In this document: positions 27,711-35,856 of the stretch, piece after piece
Position numbering within the stretch: position 1 is the first letter of the stretch
Layout: each line of letters opens with the position of its first letter
From: Mesorhizobium onobrychidis
GTDB taxonomy: Bacteria; Pseudomonadota; Alphaproteobacteria; Rhizobiales; Rhizobiaceae
DNA: 64,000 bases
Assembly: GCF_024707545.1 (NCBI RefSeq)
Contig: NZ_CP062229.1
Span: 2,771,501 to 2,835,500 of the forward strand
Reading direction: 5' to 3'
Translations under genes and position numbers: made by a program
The notes under the pieces: model-generated
Told to the model about the DNA's origin: nothing
The model's database searches: none
What the model saw: the letters and a program-made list of their open reading frames with translations, nothing else

Positions 27711-28409
27711 TTGCATATCATTCCGGTTCTCGACCTGAAGGGCGGCGAAGTGGTCCGCGCCCAGCAAGGAAAACGCGATCGCTATAGGCCGATCGTCACG
27801 CCGCTCAGCCAAACTTCCGATGTCGTCGCGGTCGCCGAAGGCCTGCGCCGGCTTTATCCTTTTCCGACCTTCTATATCGCCGATCTGGATGCCATCGAAG
27901 GCGGAACGCCAAACAGCGGCGCGCTTGCCCGGCTGAAGGCGATGGCGGAGCCGCCGGAGCTTTGGGTCGATGCCGGCATCGCCGACGAGAAAACCCTTTC
28001 GGCAGCACTTGCCGAACCCTGGCTTTACCCGGTCCTGGGTTCCGAATCGCAGCGAGACGACGCGCTGTTCCGGCGTTTTTGCGATCATCCGGACCTTATC
28101 CTGTCGCTGGATTTCTTCGACGACGGGTTTCGCGGTCCGGCATCATTTCTCGATGAGCCGGAGCTTTGGCCGCAAAAGGTGATCGTCATGACATTGGCCA
28201 AGGTCGGCTCCGCCTCCGGTCCCGATTTCACGCGGCTCGAGGGGATCAAGGCGAAGGCTGGAAGCCGCTCCGTGATCGCGGCCGGCGGGGTGCGCAACGA
28301 GGCTGACATTCGCGCCCTTTCGTCACTCGGTATTGCCGCGGCGCTGGTCGCGACTTCACTGCATGACGGCACGCTCACGCCCGAGCACCTCGCAACGCTT
28401 GGCGCCTGA
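27711..28409 (+). CDS. HisA/HisF-like TIM-barrel protein of the H4MPT cluster
   Basis: 232 residues from a TTG at 27711, chosen because the family starts IIPVLDLKGGEVVRAQ. Another in-frame TTG at 27678 follows AGGGGACAG and is a fair alternative, but would leave only 27 nt to the divergent gene. The barrel has FYIADLDAIEGG, LSLDFFDDGF and the C-terminal phosphate site SVIAAGGVRNEADI. Family members are seen in C1 clusters, and no histidine gene is nearby. Its reaction is unknown. Confidence 0.78.
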   Translation: MHIIPVLDLKGGEVVRAQQGKRDRYRPIVTPLSQTSDVVAVAEGLRRLYPFPTFYIADLDAIEGGTPNSGALARLKAMAEPPELWVDAGIADEKTLSAALAEPWLYPVLGSESQRDDALFRRFCDHPDLILSLDFFDDGFRGPASFLDEPELWPQKVIVMTLAKVGSASGPDFTRLEGIKAKAGSRSVIAAGGVRNEADIRALSSLGIAAALVATSLHDGTLTPEHLATLGA

Positions 28410-28448
28410 CATTCGCGTAACCTCGAACTCGGCCTCGGAAGCTGGCCT

Positions 28449-28580
28449 TATAGAGCGGCGGACTCTCAAGTCGATCGTCTCGCCGCTCTATCTCTTTACT
28501 GGAGCATCGGATTTCCCAAAACCGGTTCCCAACCTCGGGTCAATTCCGAGGGCAGGTTTTGGGGTCCAATGCTCTATAGG
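28449..28580. repeat. Palindromic intergenic element resembling rhizobial mosaic repeats
   Basis: Several nested inverted repeats: TAGAGCGGCG / CGCCGCTCTA (28451-28460, 28481-28490), GAGCAT / ATGCTC (28502-28507, 28569-28574), CCCAAAACC / GGTTTTGGG (28515-28523, 28555-28563) and CCTCGG / CCGAGG (28533-28538, 28546-28551). Sequence style (GGAGCATCGGATTTCCCAAA) is like widespread palindromic elements of rhizobia. It sits between two convergent genes and may also terminate transcription. Confidence 0.6.
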
Positions 28581-28657
28581 CCCAGAAGTTTTTTCAGGCG
28601 GCGCAACAGACCATCCGGCTCAGCGGAGGGTTTTGCCTGTGCGGGGCTGTCTCTTGT

Positions 28658-29164
28658 CTAAGCCGCGAACGGATGCTTCACCTGGTCCCGCTTATCCGTG
28701 GCTTCGGCGGCTGTCGGCGTTCCTGCGACGGCGCGTTGGATGGCTTCCTTTGTCGCTTCGTAATTGTACTTCTGGATCTTGGCGTCGTCCGCCGCGTCCC
28801 AGTGGATGAAAACGCCGACGCAGATGAACAGATCGTCCGCCTCGTTGGCAGGAATGATCCCCTCGGCGACGCTGTCCTGCACCGCCTTTGCGACCGCATG
28901 CTGGGCCGGGCCGAACATCTGCACGGCCTGCTTGGCGCCCTTGATCGTGACCTTGTTGAACATCACGGTGTTGGGTTTGCACTGAAGATTGGGCGCGATC
29001 ACCGCCAAAAGGGAGGTAAAGCCGTCCTTGTTGTTGGTAAGCGCGTTGCAAAATGCCGTTTCGACCGCGCTCCCCCGAGGGCCGATGAGCAGGTCGACAT
29101 GCGCCACTTCGTTGCCGTCTCCTACCAGCGATTCACCGACCATTACTTTCGAGATCTTTGCCAT
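28658..29164 (-). CDS. fae: Formaldehyde-activating enzyme
   Basis: Condenses formaldehyde with H4MPT to methylene-H4MPT, the entry step of the pathway. 168 residues from an ATG with GGAGGAAAA upstream; open frame to 29317 has no similarity. Hallmarks: [18 protein letters not shown] with the conserved catalytic histidine (residue 22), [30 protein letters not shown], and the ending HPFAA. After the TAG stop the same frame stays open for 27 more codons. It lies at the end of the mptG-to-fae minus-strand series, but a 168-bp gap suggests its own promoter. Confidence 0.96.
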   Translation of the reverse strand: MAKISKVMVGESLVGDGNEVAHVDLLIGPRGSAVETAFCNALTNNKDGFTSLLAVIAPNLQCKPNTVMFNKVTIKGAKQAVQMFGPAQHAVAKAVQDSVAEGIIPANEADDLFICVGVFIHWDAADDAKIQKYNYEATKEAIQRAVAGTPTAAEATDKRDQVKHPFAA

Positions 29165-29332
29165 GCCAATTTTCCTCCAAGACACAGTTATGGTGTCCAA
29201 AGACGCCGCAAACCGAGCGAGCGCTCGATGGACAGCTATCCTTGTTGGCAGCGCCCGGACATCCGGACCGGTTGGCTGGATAGCCGCGGAAGCCCAGCTT
29301 CCGCTCCTGAAAGTCAACCACCAACGTTGCGA
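29165..29332. promoter_or_regulatory. Gap upstream of fae with palindrome and hairpin
   Basis: Carries a hairpin GGAAGC-CCA-GCTTCC (29288-29302), placed to end the preceding minus-strand transcript, and a 10-bp palindrome CGAGCGCTCG (29218-29227) nearer fae. fae is usually very highly expressed in methylotrophs, and its own promoter here would fit. Confidence 0.5.
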
Positions 29333-30175
29333 TTATGCAAGCTGAACGCCGAGGAGGTGGACTAAAAGAGTAGCCACGGTCAGGTCGGCCGAGGTGCCGG
29401 GGTTGACGTTGTCGGCCTTCAGCCGCCGGTCGAGCCCGATGAGCAGACGAATGCGTGACGCTTCGTCGTCGTTGGCATGGAGCGCCGCCTGAATGGCAAG
29501 GGCTTCTTGCCGCGCCTGACTTGCGGCATCAGCTCCATGGTTGCGCACCACATGACTGTCGGGGAAGCCGGCGAGAAACGCCATATAGGCGAATACAGTC
29601 GGCCACATGCCGCCTTCCCCGCGTGCCAGCGCCGCTTCCAGAGCCGCAAGCCCGACGTCGAACACGTCGCCGAAACAGGTAACATACTGACGGGCGATCA
29701 TGTCACGGTCGGCCGCCTCCCGCATGGCTTCGAGCAGATGAACCTTCGGCTCTTGCCGCACATCGTTCGCGGCCTCTCCAAGCCCGCCCGGCGCGGCCGC
29801 GACGATCGCCTCGAACACCGCCCTGGTATCGTCCATGCTCATCGCGCGCAGCACCGCGTCGAGATTGTCGTGCAGTCTGCCGCCCGCCATTTCGGCGGCG
29901 CATAGCAGAGGCCCTGCCAGAAGAATGATACCGAGATTGGTATTGGTCGCGACCGCCTGACGTGTCGCGCGGACGGCCTCCAGCATACGCTGTCCGACCG
30001 GCAGGCGAGGATCGGTCAGCGGCGCGGACGAGACTTCTGCGCTCATCATGAACTGGGCAGCGGACATGCCGTGCCCGTCAGCGAACAGATGGACGTTGCC
30101 GGGCTTCAGCGCCTCGATCTCCATCCGGCAGGCATCCTTGTAGGCAACCCGGAGGCGTTCTCGCGAAAGCGCCAT
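29333..30175 (-). CDS. CitG/MdcB-like triphosphoribosyl-dephospho-CoA synthase family protein
   Basis: 280 residues, helical, with ACRMEIEALKPGNVHLFADGHGM at the start cut here as ALKPGNVHLF, NTNLGIILLAGPL in the centre, and FPDSHVVRNHGADAA near residue 220, all family motifs. CitG makes the prosthetic group of citrate lyase, but no citrate or malonate lyase genes are here. The gene instead sits among H4MPT genes in the order mptG-mtdB-ATP-grasp-mch-RimK-this gene. A role in ribosylation or phosphoribosyl transfer for the cofactor is conceivable; unproven. Confidence 0.8.
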   Translation of the reverse strand: MALSRERLRVAYKDACRMEIEALKPGNVHLFADGHGMSAAQFMMSAEVSSAPLTDPRLPVGQRMLEAVRATRQAVATNTNLGIILLAGPLLCAAEMAGGRLHDNLDAVLRAMSMDDTRAVFEAIVAAAPGGLGEAANDVRQEPKVHLLEAMREAADRDMIARQYVTCFGDVFDVGLAALEAALARGEGGMWPTVFAYMAFLAGFPDSHVVRNHGADAASQARQEALAIQAALHANDDEASRIRLLIGLDRRLKADNVNPGTSADLTVATLLVHLLGVQLA

Positions 30176-30187
30176 GCTACCGGCTCG

Positions 30188-31129
30188 TCACGAATTCGCC
30201 GGCGCGGTGAGGCGGTAGGGGCGCGCCGCCGCCTCGGTGCGATCAGCCAGGAATTTCAGCAGGGCGTCGGCAATCGCATCGGCGATGTTCACCGCGACGA
30301 CCGATTGAAGCCCGGACCAGGCGGGCATGCTGTTGACCTCCAGCACGAACAGCTTGCCGTCGGCCGCCGGCACGATATCGACGCCGGCGAAATCCGCGCC
30401 GATAGCGGCGGCGGCGGCTCTTGCCAGCGCCGCTAATTCGGTTTCGCCATGCCCCGAGACTTGCTCGGGCACCGCCCCGCGATTGACGTTGGTAATCCAG
30501 TCGTCGCCACGGCGGCTCATCATTGCCAGGACTTCGCCGGCGCAGACGAAAACGCGAAAATCGCGGAAAGGAGGGCCGGGACGCGGCACGTAATGCTGGA
30601 GATAGTAGACGCTGTTCACCTCTTCCTCGGCGGGGAGATCGGATAGCGTTTCGATCAGCCTGATGCCGCGGCCCTGTGCGCCGAAAAGCGGTTTCAGCAC
30701 CAGCGGCGTGAACGGCAGTTCGCGTTCGGCGATCGCTTCGGCCATGGCACGTCCCTCGACCGCGAATGTCGGCGGCGTCGGCAGGCCGGCATTCTTCAGG
30801 AGGAAGGTCGTCATCGACTTGTCGACGCAGCGTTCTATCGCCTGCGCGGAGTTCCACACCGGAATGGAAAGCTTGGCGAATGCGTGCAGCACACCGAGGC
30901 GCCGGGTGATCGCTTCGAACGATCCGGCGGCGATCGAACGTACAAGCACAGCATCGGGCAGCGCGCCGTCGAAGCCGGGGATCGACAGTCCGCTCGGGCT
31001 GCCGGTGTCGAACGCGATCGCCGCCAGCGGCACGGTTGCGACAACGGCGCCCCGCCTGTCCAGCCTTGCCGCCAAGCCCTTGGAGCGGGTGTCCGAGACA
31101 TCGCTGACGATCAGGATGCGGGGGATCAT
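30188..31129 (-). CDS. RimK-type ATP-grasp ligase, MptN-like
   Basis: 313 residues: pre-ATP-grasp domain (IPRILIVSDVSDTRSKG), central domain with VDKSMTTFLLKNAGLPTPPT, glycine-rich loop PLFGAQGRGIRLI, and metal-binding FAGVDIVPAADG with VLEVNSMPAW. The RimK group adds glutamate to carboxyls. Archaeal MptN adds glutamate to H4MPT, and the position in this cluster supports a similar tailoring step. It lies 12 nt ahead of the CitG-like gene. Confidence 0.83.
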   Translation of the reverse strand: MIPRILIVSDVSDTRSKGLAARLDRRGAVVATVPLAAIAFDTGSPSGLSIPGFDGALPDAVLVRSIAAGSFEAITRRLGVLHAFAKLSIPVWNSAQAIERCVDKSMTTFLLKNAGLPTPPTFAVEGRAMAEAIAERELPFTPLVLKPLFGAQGRGIRLIETLSDLPAEEEVNSVYYLQHYVPRPGPPFRDFRVFVCAGEVLAMMSRRGDDWITNVNRGAVPEQVSGHGETELAALARAAAAAIGADFAGVDIVPAADGKLFVLEVNSMPAWSGLQSVVAVNIADAIADALLKFLADRTEAAARPYRLTAPANS

Positions 31130-31215
31130 GTCACGCCTTGGATATCGGTATACCGAAAGCCGGAACGAGCGGCCCGGTAGGCGGATGACAGACTAATCCA
31201 TTGCACCGCCATGGC

Positions 31216-32172
31216 CTAACCAAGGCTCCGTTCGAGCATCTGCAGATCACGTTCGCCGGCGCGAAACGTATCGCCGGTCTCGATCGCCGTGACGATTACT
31301 TCGGCCGGGCTGAACAGCAGCGGATCGATGGCATAGAAATCACCCTTGAACCGCTTGAAGACCTCGGCGAAGGGGTGGCCGTGGTCGCGCGAGGCGCGGC
31401 TCGGCAGCCGTTCCGCGAGCTCACTGGCGTCTTTCGCCGAGCCTTTTACGAAAAGCTGGACGCTGCCGCCATAGATGATGGCGTCGTTGGTTCTGCCCAT
31501 TGCGGTCAGGAAATCCGGATGAGGGGCAGGGATAGGCGCCGTGCCGATGCCGTCGACGATGTTGTCCAGCGGAAACTTGAGATCGTTGCTCTTGTGCAAG
31601 GCGACTTCGAGCGCGCGCGCAACGATCTGCACGCTGCCCGCAAGGCTTTGTGTCGGCGCATAGAGGAAGGTGAGCTTTTCGGTTGGCAGTCCGGTCGCCT
31701 TGCCGACCTTCTCGACGATCGCTTGGGGGGGCGGTTCGGCGGTCTCCAAGATAAGCACGGCGGATGACGCGGTGTCGCGATAGGAAAGCGCTTCGAACAG
31801 CGGTTCGACGCGGGCGAGCGCCCGCGCCGGCCCCGATCCCATGGCGAAATAGCCCTGGCTCGACAGGTTCCAGCCCGCATACTGGCTGCCCAGGCAGGCA
31901 AGCACCGGCTGCGAGGACCGCACTTCGATGGTCAACGGCCATTTCTCCGACGCGCGGTCCATGCAGACCGAAATGCTGCCGAGACCGCCCATTGCGGCCT
32001 CCGCCATGCGCAGCCCGGCCTCGACGCCGCCGGTGGCCTTGGCGCCGGCATCGATCAGGCACTCGCCCAATGGCCCCCTGGAAACGGCGATACGTAGGCG
32101 TTCGGCGTTGCCGATCATGCCGTCGATGATGCGCTGGGCATTGTCGTTCAGGAATGCCGAACCATCTTTCAT
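31216..32172 (-). CDS. mch: Methenyl-H4MPT cyclohydrolase
   Basis: Hydrolyses methenyl-H4MPT to formyl-H4MPT. 318 residues from an ATG with GGAAGGAGA upstream; its first bases overlap the stop of the ATP-grasp gene by 4 nt. Conserved features: NDNAQRIIDGM at the start, GSQYAGWNLS, YFAMGSGPARALAR, DNIVDGIGTAPIPAPHPD cut as GIGTAPIPAPHPD. The length matches bacterial and archaeal Mch. It acts between MtdB and Fhc in formaldehyde oxidation. Confidence 0.95.
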   Translation of the reverse strand: MKDGSAFLNDNAQRIIDGMIGNAERLRIAVSRGPLGECLIDAGAKATGGVEAGLRMAEAAMGGLGSISVCMDRASEKWPLTIEVRSSQPVLACLGSQYAGWNLSSQGYFAMGSGPARALARVEPLFEALSYRDTASSAVLILETAEPPPQAIVEKVGKATGLPTEKLTFLYAPTQSLAGSVQIVARALEVALHKSNDLKFPLDNIVDGIGTAPIPAPHPDFLTAMGRTNDAIIYGGSVQLFVKGSAKDASELAERLPSRASRDHGHPFAEVFKRFKGDFYAIDPLLFSPAEVIVTAIETGDTFRAGERDLQMLERSLG

Positions 32173-33263
32173 GTCCGGTCTCCTTCCCATTGGTGTTGCA
32201 ATCGGCTGGCTTGTCCCTTGATGAGCCGCCTGGTCAAATCGGCGCTCGGACCGCGCGCGAAGATGGTGCAGACAGGATCGCCAGCGATCAGACGGGTGCC
32301 GGGCGACTGATGGTCCGCAGTCCATTCAGGCCAGGCAATCGATGGAAAGTGGGCGATCGGCGCCGCGGCGTAGGTCACCATCGATGCCATCGAATCGACG
32401 AAGCGCGGCAGTTGGTACGCCCTGCCTGCTGCGGCACGCAGATGCGCTTCGATCAGTGGCGCGTCAGCATCGTCGAAAATGTCGAGCGTGGCGCCTGGCC
32501 TCGGATTGATCTCGATGAGCTTGTAGCCATCCGGTCCGCGAATGAGGTCGGCGCTGCACAGTCCAACCAGGCCGGCGCGGCGCGCCAGACCTGAAAGCCA
32601 GCCGCGGATCATCCCCGCCTGCCTGCGATCGAAGCGTCGCAACCGCACGGCGCCGCCATAGCGGTAGGGCGCTGCCGGGGCGGGGGACGCCCATTGTTGG
32701 CTGAAGCCGACGATATCAGCGGTTTGGCCGTCGCCGACGAACAGGGCCGAGATGCTGCGGCCGGCAACGAAACGCTGGAAATAGCGGCCGGTGGCCGGGG
32801 TTTCTCCGGCTGCCTGTCTGATATGCGTGCCGCCGGCGCCGCCCGCGGTCTTGACCACCCAGTTCTCCGGATCGGGCGGCCGGTCCCATCGGAATTGCGG
32901 ATGCGGGATGCCGAGTTCGGCGCAATCGGCGGCCAGCAATTGCGGGTCCTTGATCCTGCGGATCGCGGCGCCGCTATTGCCGGCGAGGGGAAAATGGCGC
33001 GCGATCTCGTCTACAGTCTCCGTCATCCGCTCGAAGCCCGAGCCCAGGACGATGGCGACCGGCCGGTCGTCTCCAGCCAGTTGCCGAAGCGTCTCGATGA
33101 TGCGCGCGCCGTCGATACCGCCCTGCAGGTCGCCCGGCAGCATCGCCGCGCGTTCGGCGAGTGCGACCGTGTCCGTATCGCAAAAGAAATCGGCGACCAG
33201 CGGACCGTAGCCGGCGCGGCGCGCGGCGGCAGCCAGCGCCCGGCCTGAAATCGCCGCGATCAA
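32169..33263 (-). CDS. ATP-grasp protein of the H4MPT cluster
   Basis: 364 residues. No ATG occurs at the expected start; a TTG at 33263 gives the family-like start LIAAISGRALAAAARRAGYG and lies 13 nt after mtdB. An ATP-grasp core is visible: ENWVVKTAGGAGGTHIRQA (glycine loop) and LVGLCSADLIRGPDGYKLIEINPRPG cut as KLIEINPRPG (metal site). The family is found in methylotroph C1 clusters and is distantly like MfnD, the tyramine-glutamate ligase of methanofuran synthesis. The ligation it performs is not established. Confidence 0.8.
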   Translation of the reverse strand: MIAAISGRALAAAARRAGYGPLVADFFCDTDTVALAERAAMLPGDLQGGIDGARIIETLRQLAGDDRPVAIVLGSGFERMTETVDEIARHFPLAGNSGAAIRRIKDPQLLAADCAELGIPHPQFRWDRPPDPENWVVKTAGGAGGTHIRQAAGETPATGRYFQRFVAGRSISALFVGDGQTADIVGFSQQWASPAPAAPYRYGGAVRLRRFDRRQAGMIRGWLSGLARRAGLVGLCSADLIRGPDGYKLIEINPRPGATLDIFDDADAPLIEAHLRAAAGRAYQLPRFVDSMASMVTYAAAPIAHFPSIAWPEWTADHQSPGTRLIAGDPVCTIFARGPSADLTRRLIKGQASRLQHQWEGDRT

Positions 33264-33276
33264 GAGAGATCCGGCG

Positions 33277-34170
33277 TTATTTGGCGATTTCGCGTGCAAG
33301 GGAAAATGCTTCCTGGAAATCGAGCGTGATGGTTTTTTCGGATTCGATCATTCTTTTAAAGAGGCCGAATTCGACCTTGTATTTCACGTTGCCGATGGCA
33401 AGCGGACCAATGCCGACAGCTTTTGCCGCTTCGAGCGGATCGCCATTGGCGTTGACGGCCACGCCTTCGATGCCGGCCGGCGGGACCGCATTGACGTCGG
33501 CGGCAATGAGCAGACCATTGCCTTTCAGCTGGGCTTTCGAGACCACCTGGACGCCGGCCTTGGCGCAAGCCAGGATCACTTCGCTCGCCTCGACCAGCTT
33601 CGTCTTCCGGGCCTCGCTCGACCCGTCAGCCGCATCCACGGCGATCTTGAATCGGCTTTTGATCTCAGCCGCGATCTGCTCGACCCTTTCGATGCCGTCA
33701 TGACCGACAAGCGTCACCCGGGCGCCTTCCCTGGCCGCGATGACGGCAGTGCAGAAGCCGACGACGCCGGTGGCGCCGAAAACAGCGATCCTCGTGTCCC
33801 TCAGCCCGCGCTCGAATTTCTTCTCCAGCGCTTTTTCGACCTTGGCCACCATTGCCGCGGCCGTGGTGAACGAGCCGGCCGGATCGGCGAATACCGAAAC
33901 CTGGAAAGGCGGCACCATAGCCTTTCGCGCTGCGTCGAACATGTCGAGCGCCAGCGAGGCGTCCTTGCCGGCGATGAAGATGCCGGTATCGACGCCTGCA
34001 TCGGGCGGGCGCGAAAAGATCGCGTCCTGCACGAGGCCCGTCACCTCGCCGAGACTTACATCGACATAGGGAACGACGGCGTCAAAGCCTGCATCGAGCG
34101 CCATGTTCACGTCGAAAGGGCTCATGTGTTTCAACGGCGTCAGCATATGCAGGATATGTTTGCGGGCCAT
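33277..34170 (-). CDS. mtdB: NAD(P)-dependent methylene-H4MPT dehydrogenase
   Basis: Oxidises methylene-H4MPT to methenyl-H4MPT. 297 residues from an ATG behind AAAGGCGAGA; the open frame to 34476 is a shadow of mptG. Features: KHILHMLTPLKHMSPFDVNMALDAG cut as MLTPLKHMSPFD, GIFIAGKDASLALDM, and a Rossmann fold RIAVFGATGVVGFCTAV. The MtdB type can use NAD or NADP. It is in the mptG-mtdB-mch series. Confidence 0.93.
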   Translation of the reverse strand: MARKHILHMLTPLKHMSPFDVNMALDAGFDAVVPYVDVSLGEVTGLVQDAIFSRPPDAGVDTGIFIAGKDASLALDMFDAARKAMVPPFQVSVFADPAGSFTTAAAMVAKVEKALEKKFERGLRDTRIAVFGATGVVGFCTAVIAAREGARVTLVGHDGIERVEQIAAEIKSRFKIAVDAADGSSEARKTKLVEASEVILACAKAGVQVVSKAQLKGNGLLIAADVNAVPPAGIEGVAVNANGDPLEAAKAVGIGPLAIGNVKYKVEFGLFKRMIESEKTITLDFQEAFSLAREIAK

Positions 34171-34228
34171 TTCTCGCCTTTCTGCCATTTTTCGCCTTCT
34201 GCTTGAATGTGATCGCGTTGCCGAGCCG

Positions 34229-35197
34229 TCAGCTGCCGACGAGGTCAAGTTTGGTCGAACTGATCTTCGCGCCGGAATTCCTGCCCTTGACGATCCTGAT
34301 CTCGATGCCGTCTTCAACTGTCTGCTGAACCGCGCTGACGAACCTGACTGCGGCGTCTTGCGATGGGGCGAAGGCAAACCCTGTCGGTCCCCACGAGCTC
34401 TGGCCGATGCCGACGGCGCCTGCTTCATTGAGACCGTGGGCCACCCTCTCGACCCGTTTTGAGGTGAACACGCCACCTTGCGCCGGGGCGAAATGGGTGC
34501 CGATCAGCATCTGGATCGCGGCGACGGCGGTGCCGAAGGCTAGAAGGTCGTGTTCGACCAGAGCCGGCATGATGCCCATCAGCACCCGCCGGCAGATCTC
34601 GCCGCTGCCGGACGCCGGGAAGGGCGGCAGTGAACGAAACGCCGCGATCTCGGCATCGCCATGCAGTCCATGCCCGCCATGGTCGAGGATCAGGATGACG
34701 CGCCATTCTTCCGGAAACGGCAGTCGCGCCACGACCGGCGGCGGCCTGCCGCTGTCGTCCTTGCCGGCGTCGACAATGACACCGCCGCGTTCGAAACTGG
34801 CGATGCCGATGCCGGATCTGCCGCCGCGCTCGAGCAGGGTCGCGTCGCCGCCGATATCGAGAGGCAATTTGTGGAGCGTGCGCAGCGCCGAGCTGACGGC
34901 TAGGGCGATCTGCGTGCCGGAGCCCAGGCCGGCATGGCTCGGGATTGACTGTTCGACCACCAGACGGTGCTGGCCGCGAATGCCGAGATGGCTGCAGAGC
35001 GTCGACAAATGTTCGCCGGCGCGACGGCTCTCGGTGCCTTCGACGATGGTCTCGCTGGACCGCGACAGGGTGACGACGGTTTCGGGTTCGCTCAGAGGTA
35101 GCCCGACGCTGCCAAAGCGACGTCCGGTATCGCCATTGAGATCGAGGAAGCCAAGATGCAGGCGGGCGGGCACTCGTATGGTAACAGAATTCGACAT
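34229..35197 (-). CDS. mptG: Beta-ribofuranosylaminobenzene 5'-phosphate synthase
   Basis: Makes the first committed aryl intermediate of methanopterin from a hydroxybenzoate or aminobenzoate and phosphoribosyl pyrophosphate. 322 residues of GHMP-kinase fold: VRVPARLHLGF near the start written here as VPARLHLGFLDL, SIPSHAGLGSGTQIALA as the phosphate loop, and VGIGQSSWGPTGFAF near the C-terminus. It is the first gene of the minus-strand H4MPT series and divergent from the pterin dehydratase gene. Confidence 0.92.
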   Translation of the reverse strand: MSNSVTIRVPARLHLGFLDLNGDTGRRFGSVGLPLSEPETVVTLSRSSETIVEGTESRRAGEHLSTLCSHLGIRGQHRLVVEQSIPSHAGLGSGTQIALAVSSALRTLHKLPLDIGGDATLLERGGRSGIGIASFERGGVIVDAGKDDSGRPPPVVARLPFPEEWRVILILDHGGHGLHGDAEIAAFRSLPPFPASGSGEICRRVLMGIMPALVEHDLLAFGTAVAAIQMLIGTHFAPAQGGVFTSKRVERVAHGLNEAGAVGIGQSSWGPTGFAFAPSQDAAVRFVSAVQQTVEDGIEIRIVKGRNSGAKISSTKLDLVGS

Positions 35198-35357
35198 CTA
35201 CCCCCCGATGGGTGCATCATAGACGCATCATGGAAGTTTAGGTGCCCGTCGCCATGATAGCTGTTTTCGTCGAAGGGGCAAGCCGGAGAGAGTGCATTCG
35301 TTTTATCTTCTTTTGGCCCCGGCGCGAAAACAGACCGGGCAAATCGCGGAGGTCGAG

Positions 35358-35738
35358 ATGAACGATACGCCTAAGGAAAAGGTCTATTCGGAAGCCGAGA
35401 TTGCCGACCGGCTCGAGAAGGAGCTGCCGAAATGGCGCTACGAGAACGGCTGGATCCGGCGCAAATACAAGACCCAAAGCTGGAAATCGACACTGATGGT
35501 CATCAACACGGTCGGCCATCTCGCCGAGGCGGCGTGGCACCATCCCGACATCACGGCGTCCTATGCCTGGGTCGAGGTGCGCCTGATGAACCATGCAGCC
35601 AAGGGCATCACCGACAAAGACTTCGAGCTGGCCAAAAAGATCGAGGATGTCGTCCAGTGGCAGCCGGCCAAGGAAGGCGGCGCGCTGGAAGGCACTCCGC
35701 CGACCGATCAGCGCTTCGCTTACATCAAATATGATTAA
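35358..35738 (+). CDS. phhB: Pterin-4a-carbinolamine dehydratase-like protein
   Basis: 126 residues from an ATG with CGGAGG upstream. A longer frame starting at 35292 is not needed. Core motifs of the family: ELPKWRYENGWIRRKYKT, VGHLAEAAWHHPDITASYAWVEV cut as AEAAWHHPDI (pterin-site histidines), and a C-terminal helix FELAKKIEDVV. Phenylalanine hydroxylase genes are absent here. Its place at the head of the fhc genes suggests a role in H4MPT or pterin chemistry. Confidence 0.85.
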   Translation: MNDTPKEKVYSEAEIADRLEKELPKWRYENGWIRRKYKTQSWKSTLMVINTVGHLAEAAWHHPDITASYAWVEVRLMNHAAKGITDKDFELAKKIEDVVQWQPAKEGGALEGTPPTDQRFAYIKYD

Positions 35739-35856
35739 GCGCAGTCGGAATCTGTTGATGGCAGATGAAAACATTCGCTAATCTGCTGACAGGCGGGGTT
35801 CACGGCCAATTCAGTTTCGTCTAGGATCAGGCTGGCACCAGAAAGTAGCGTAGTGA

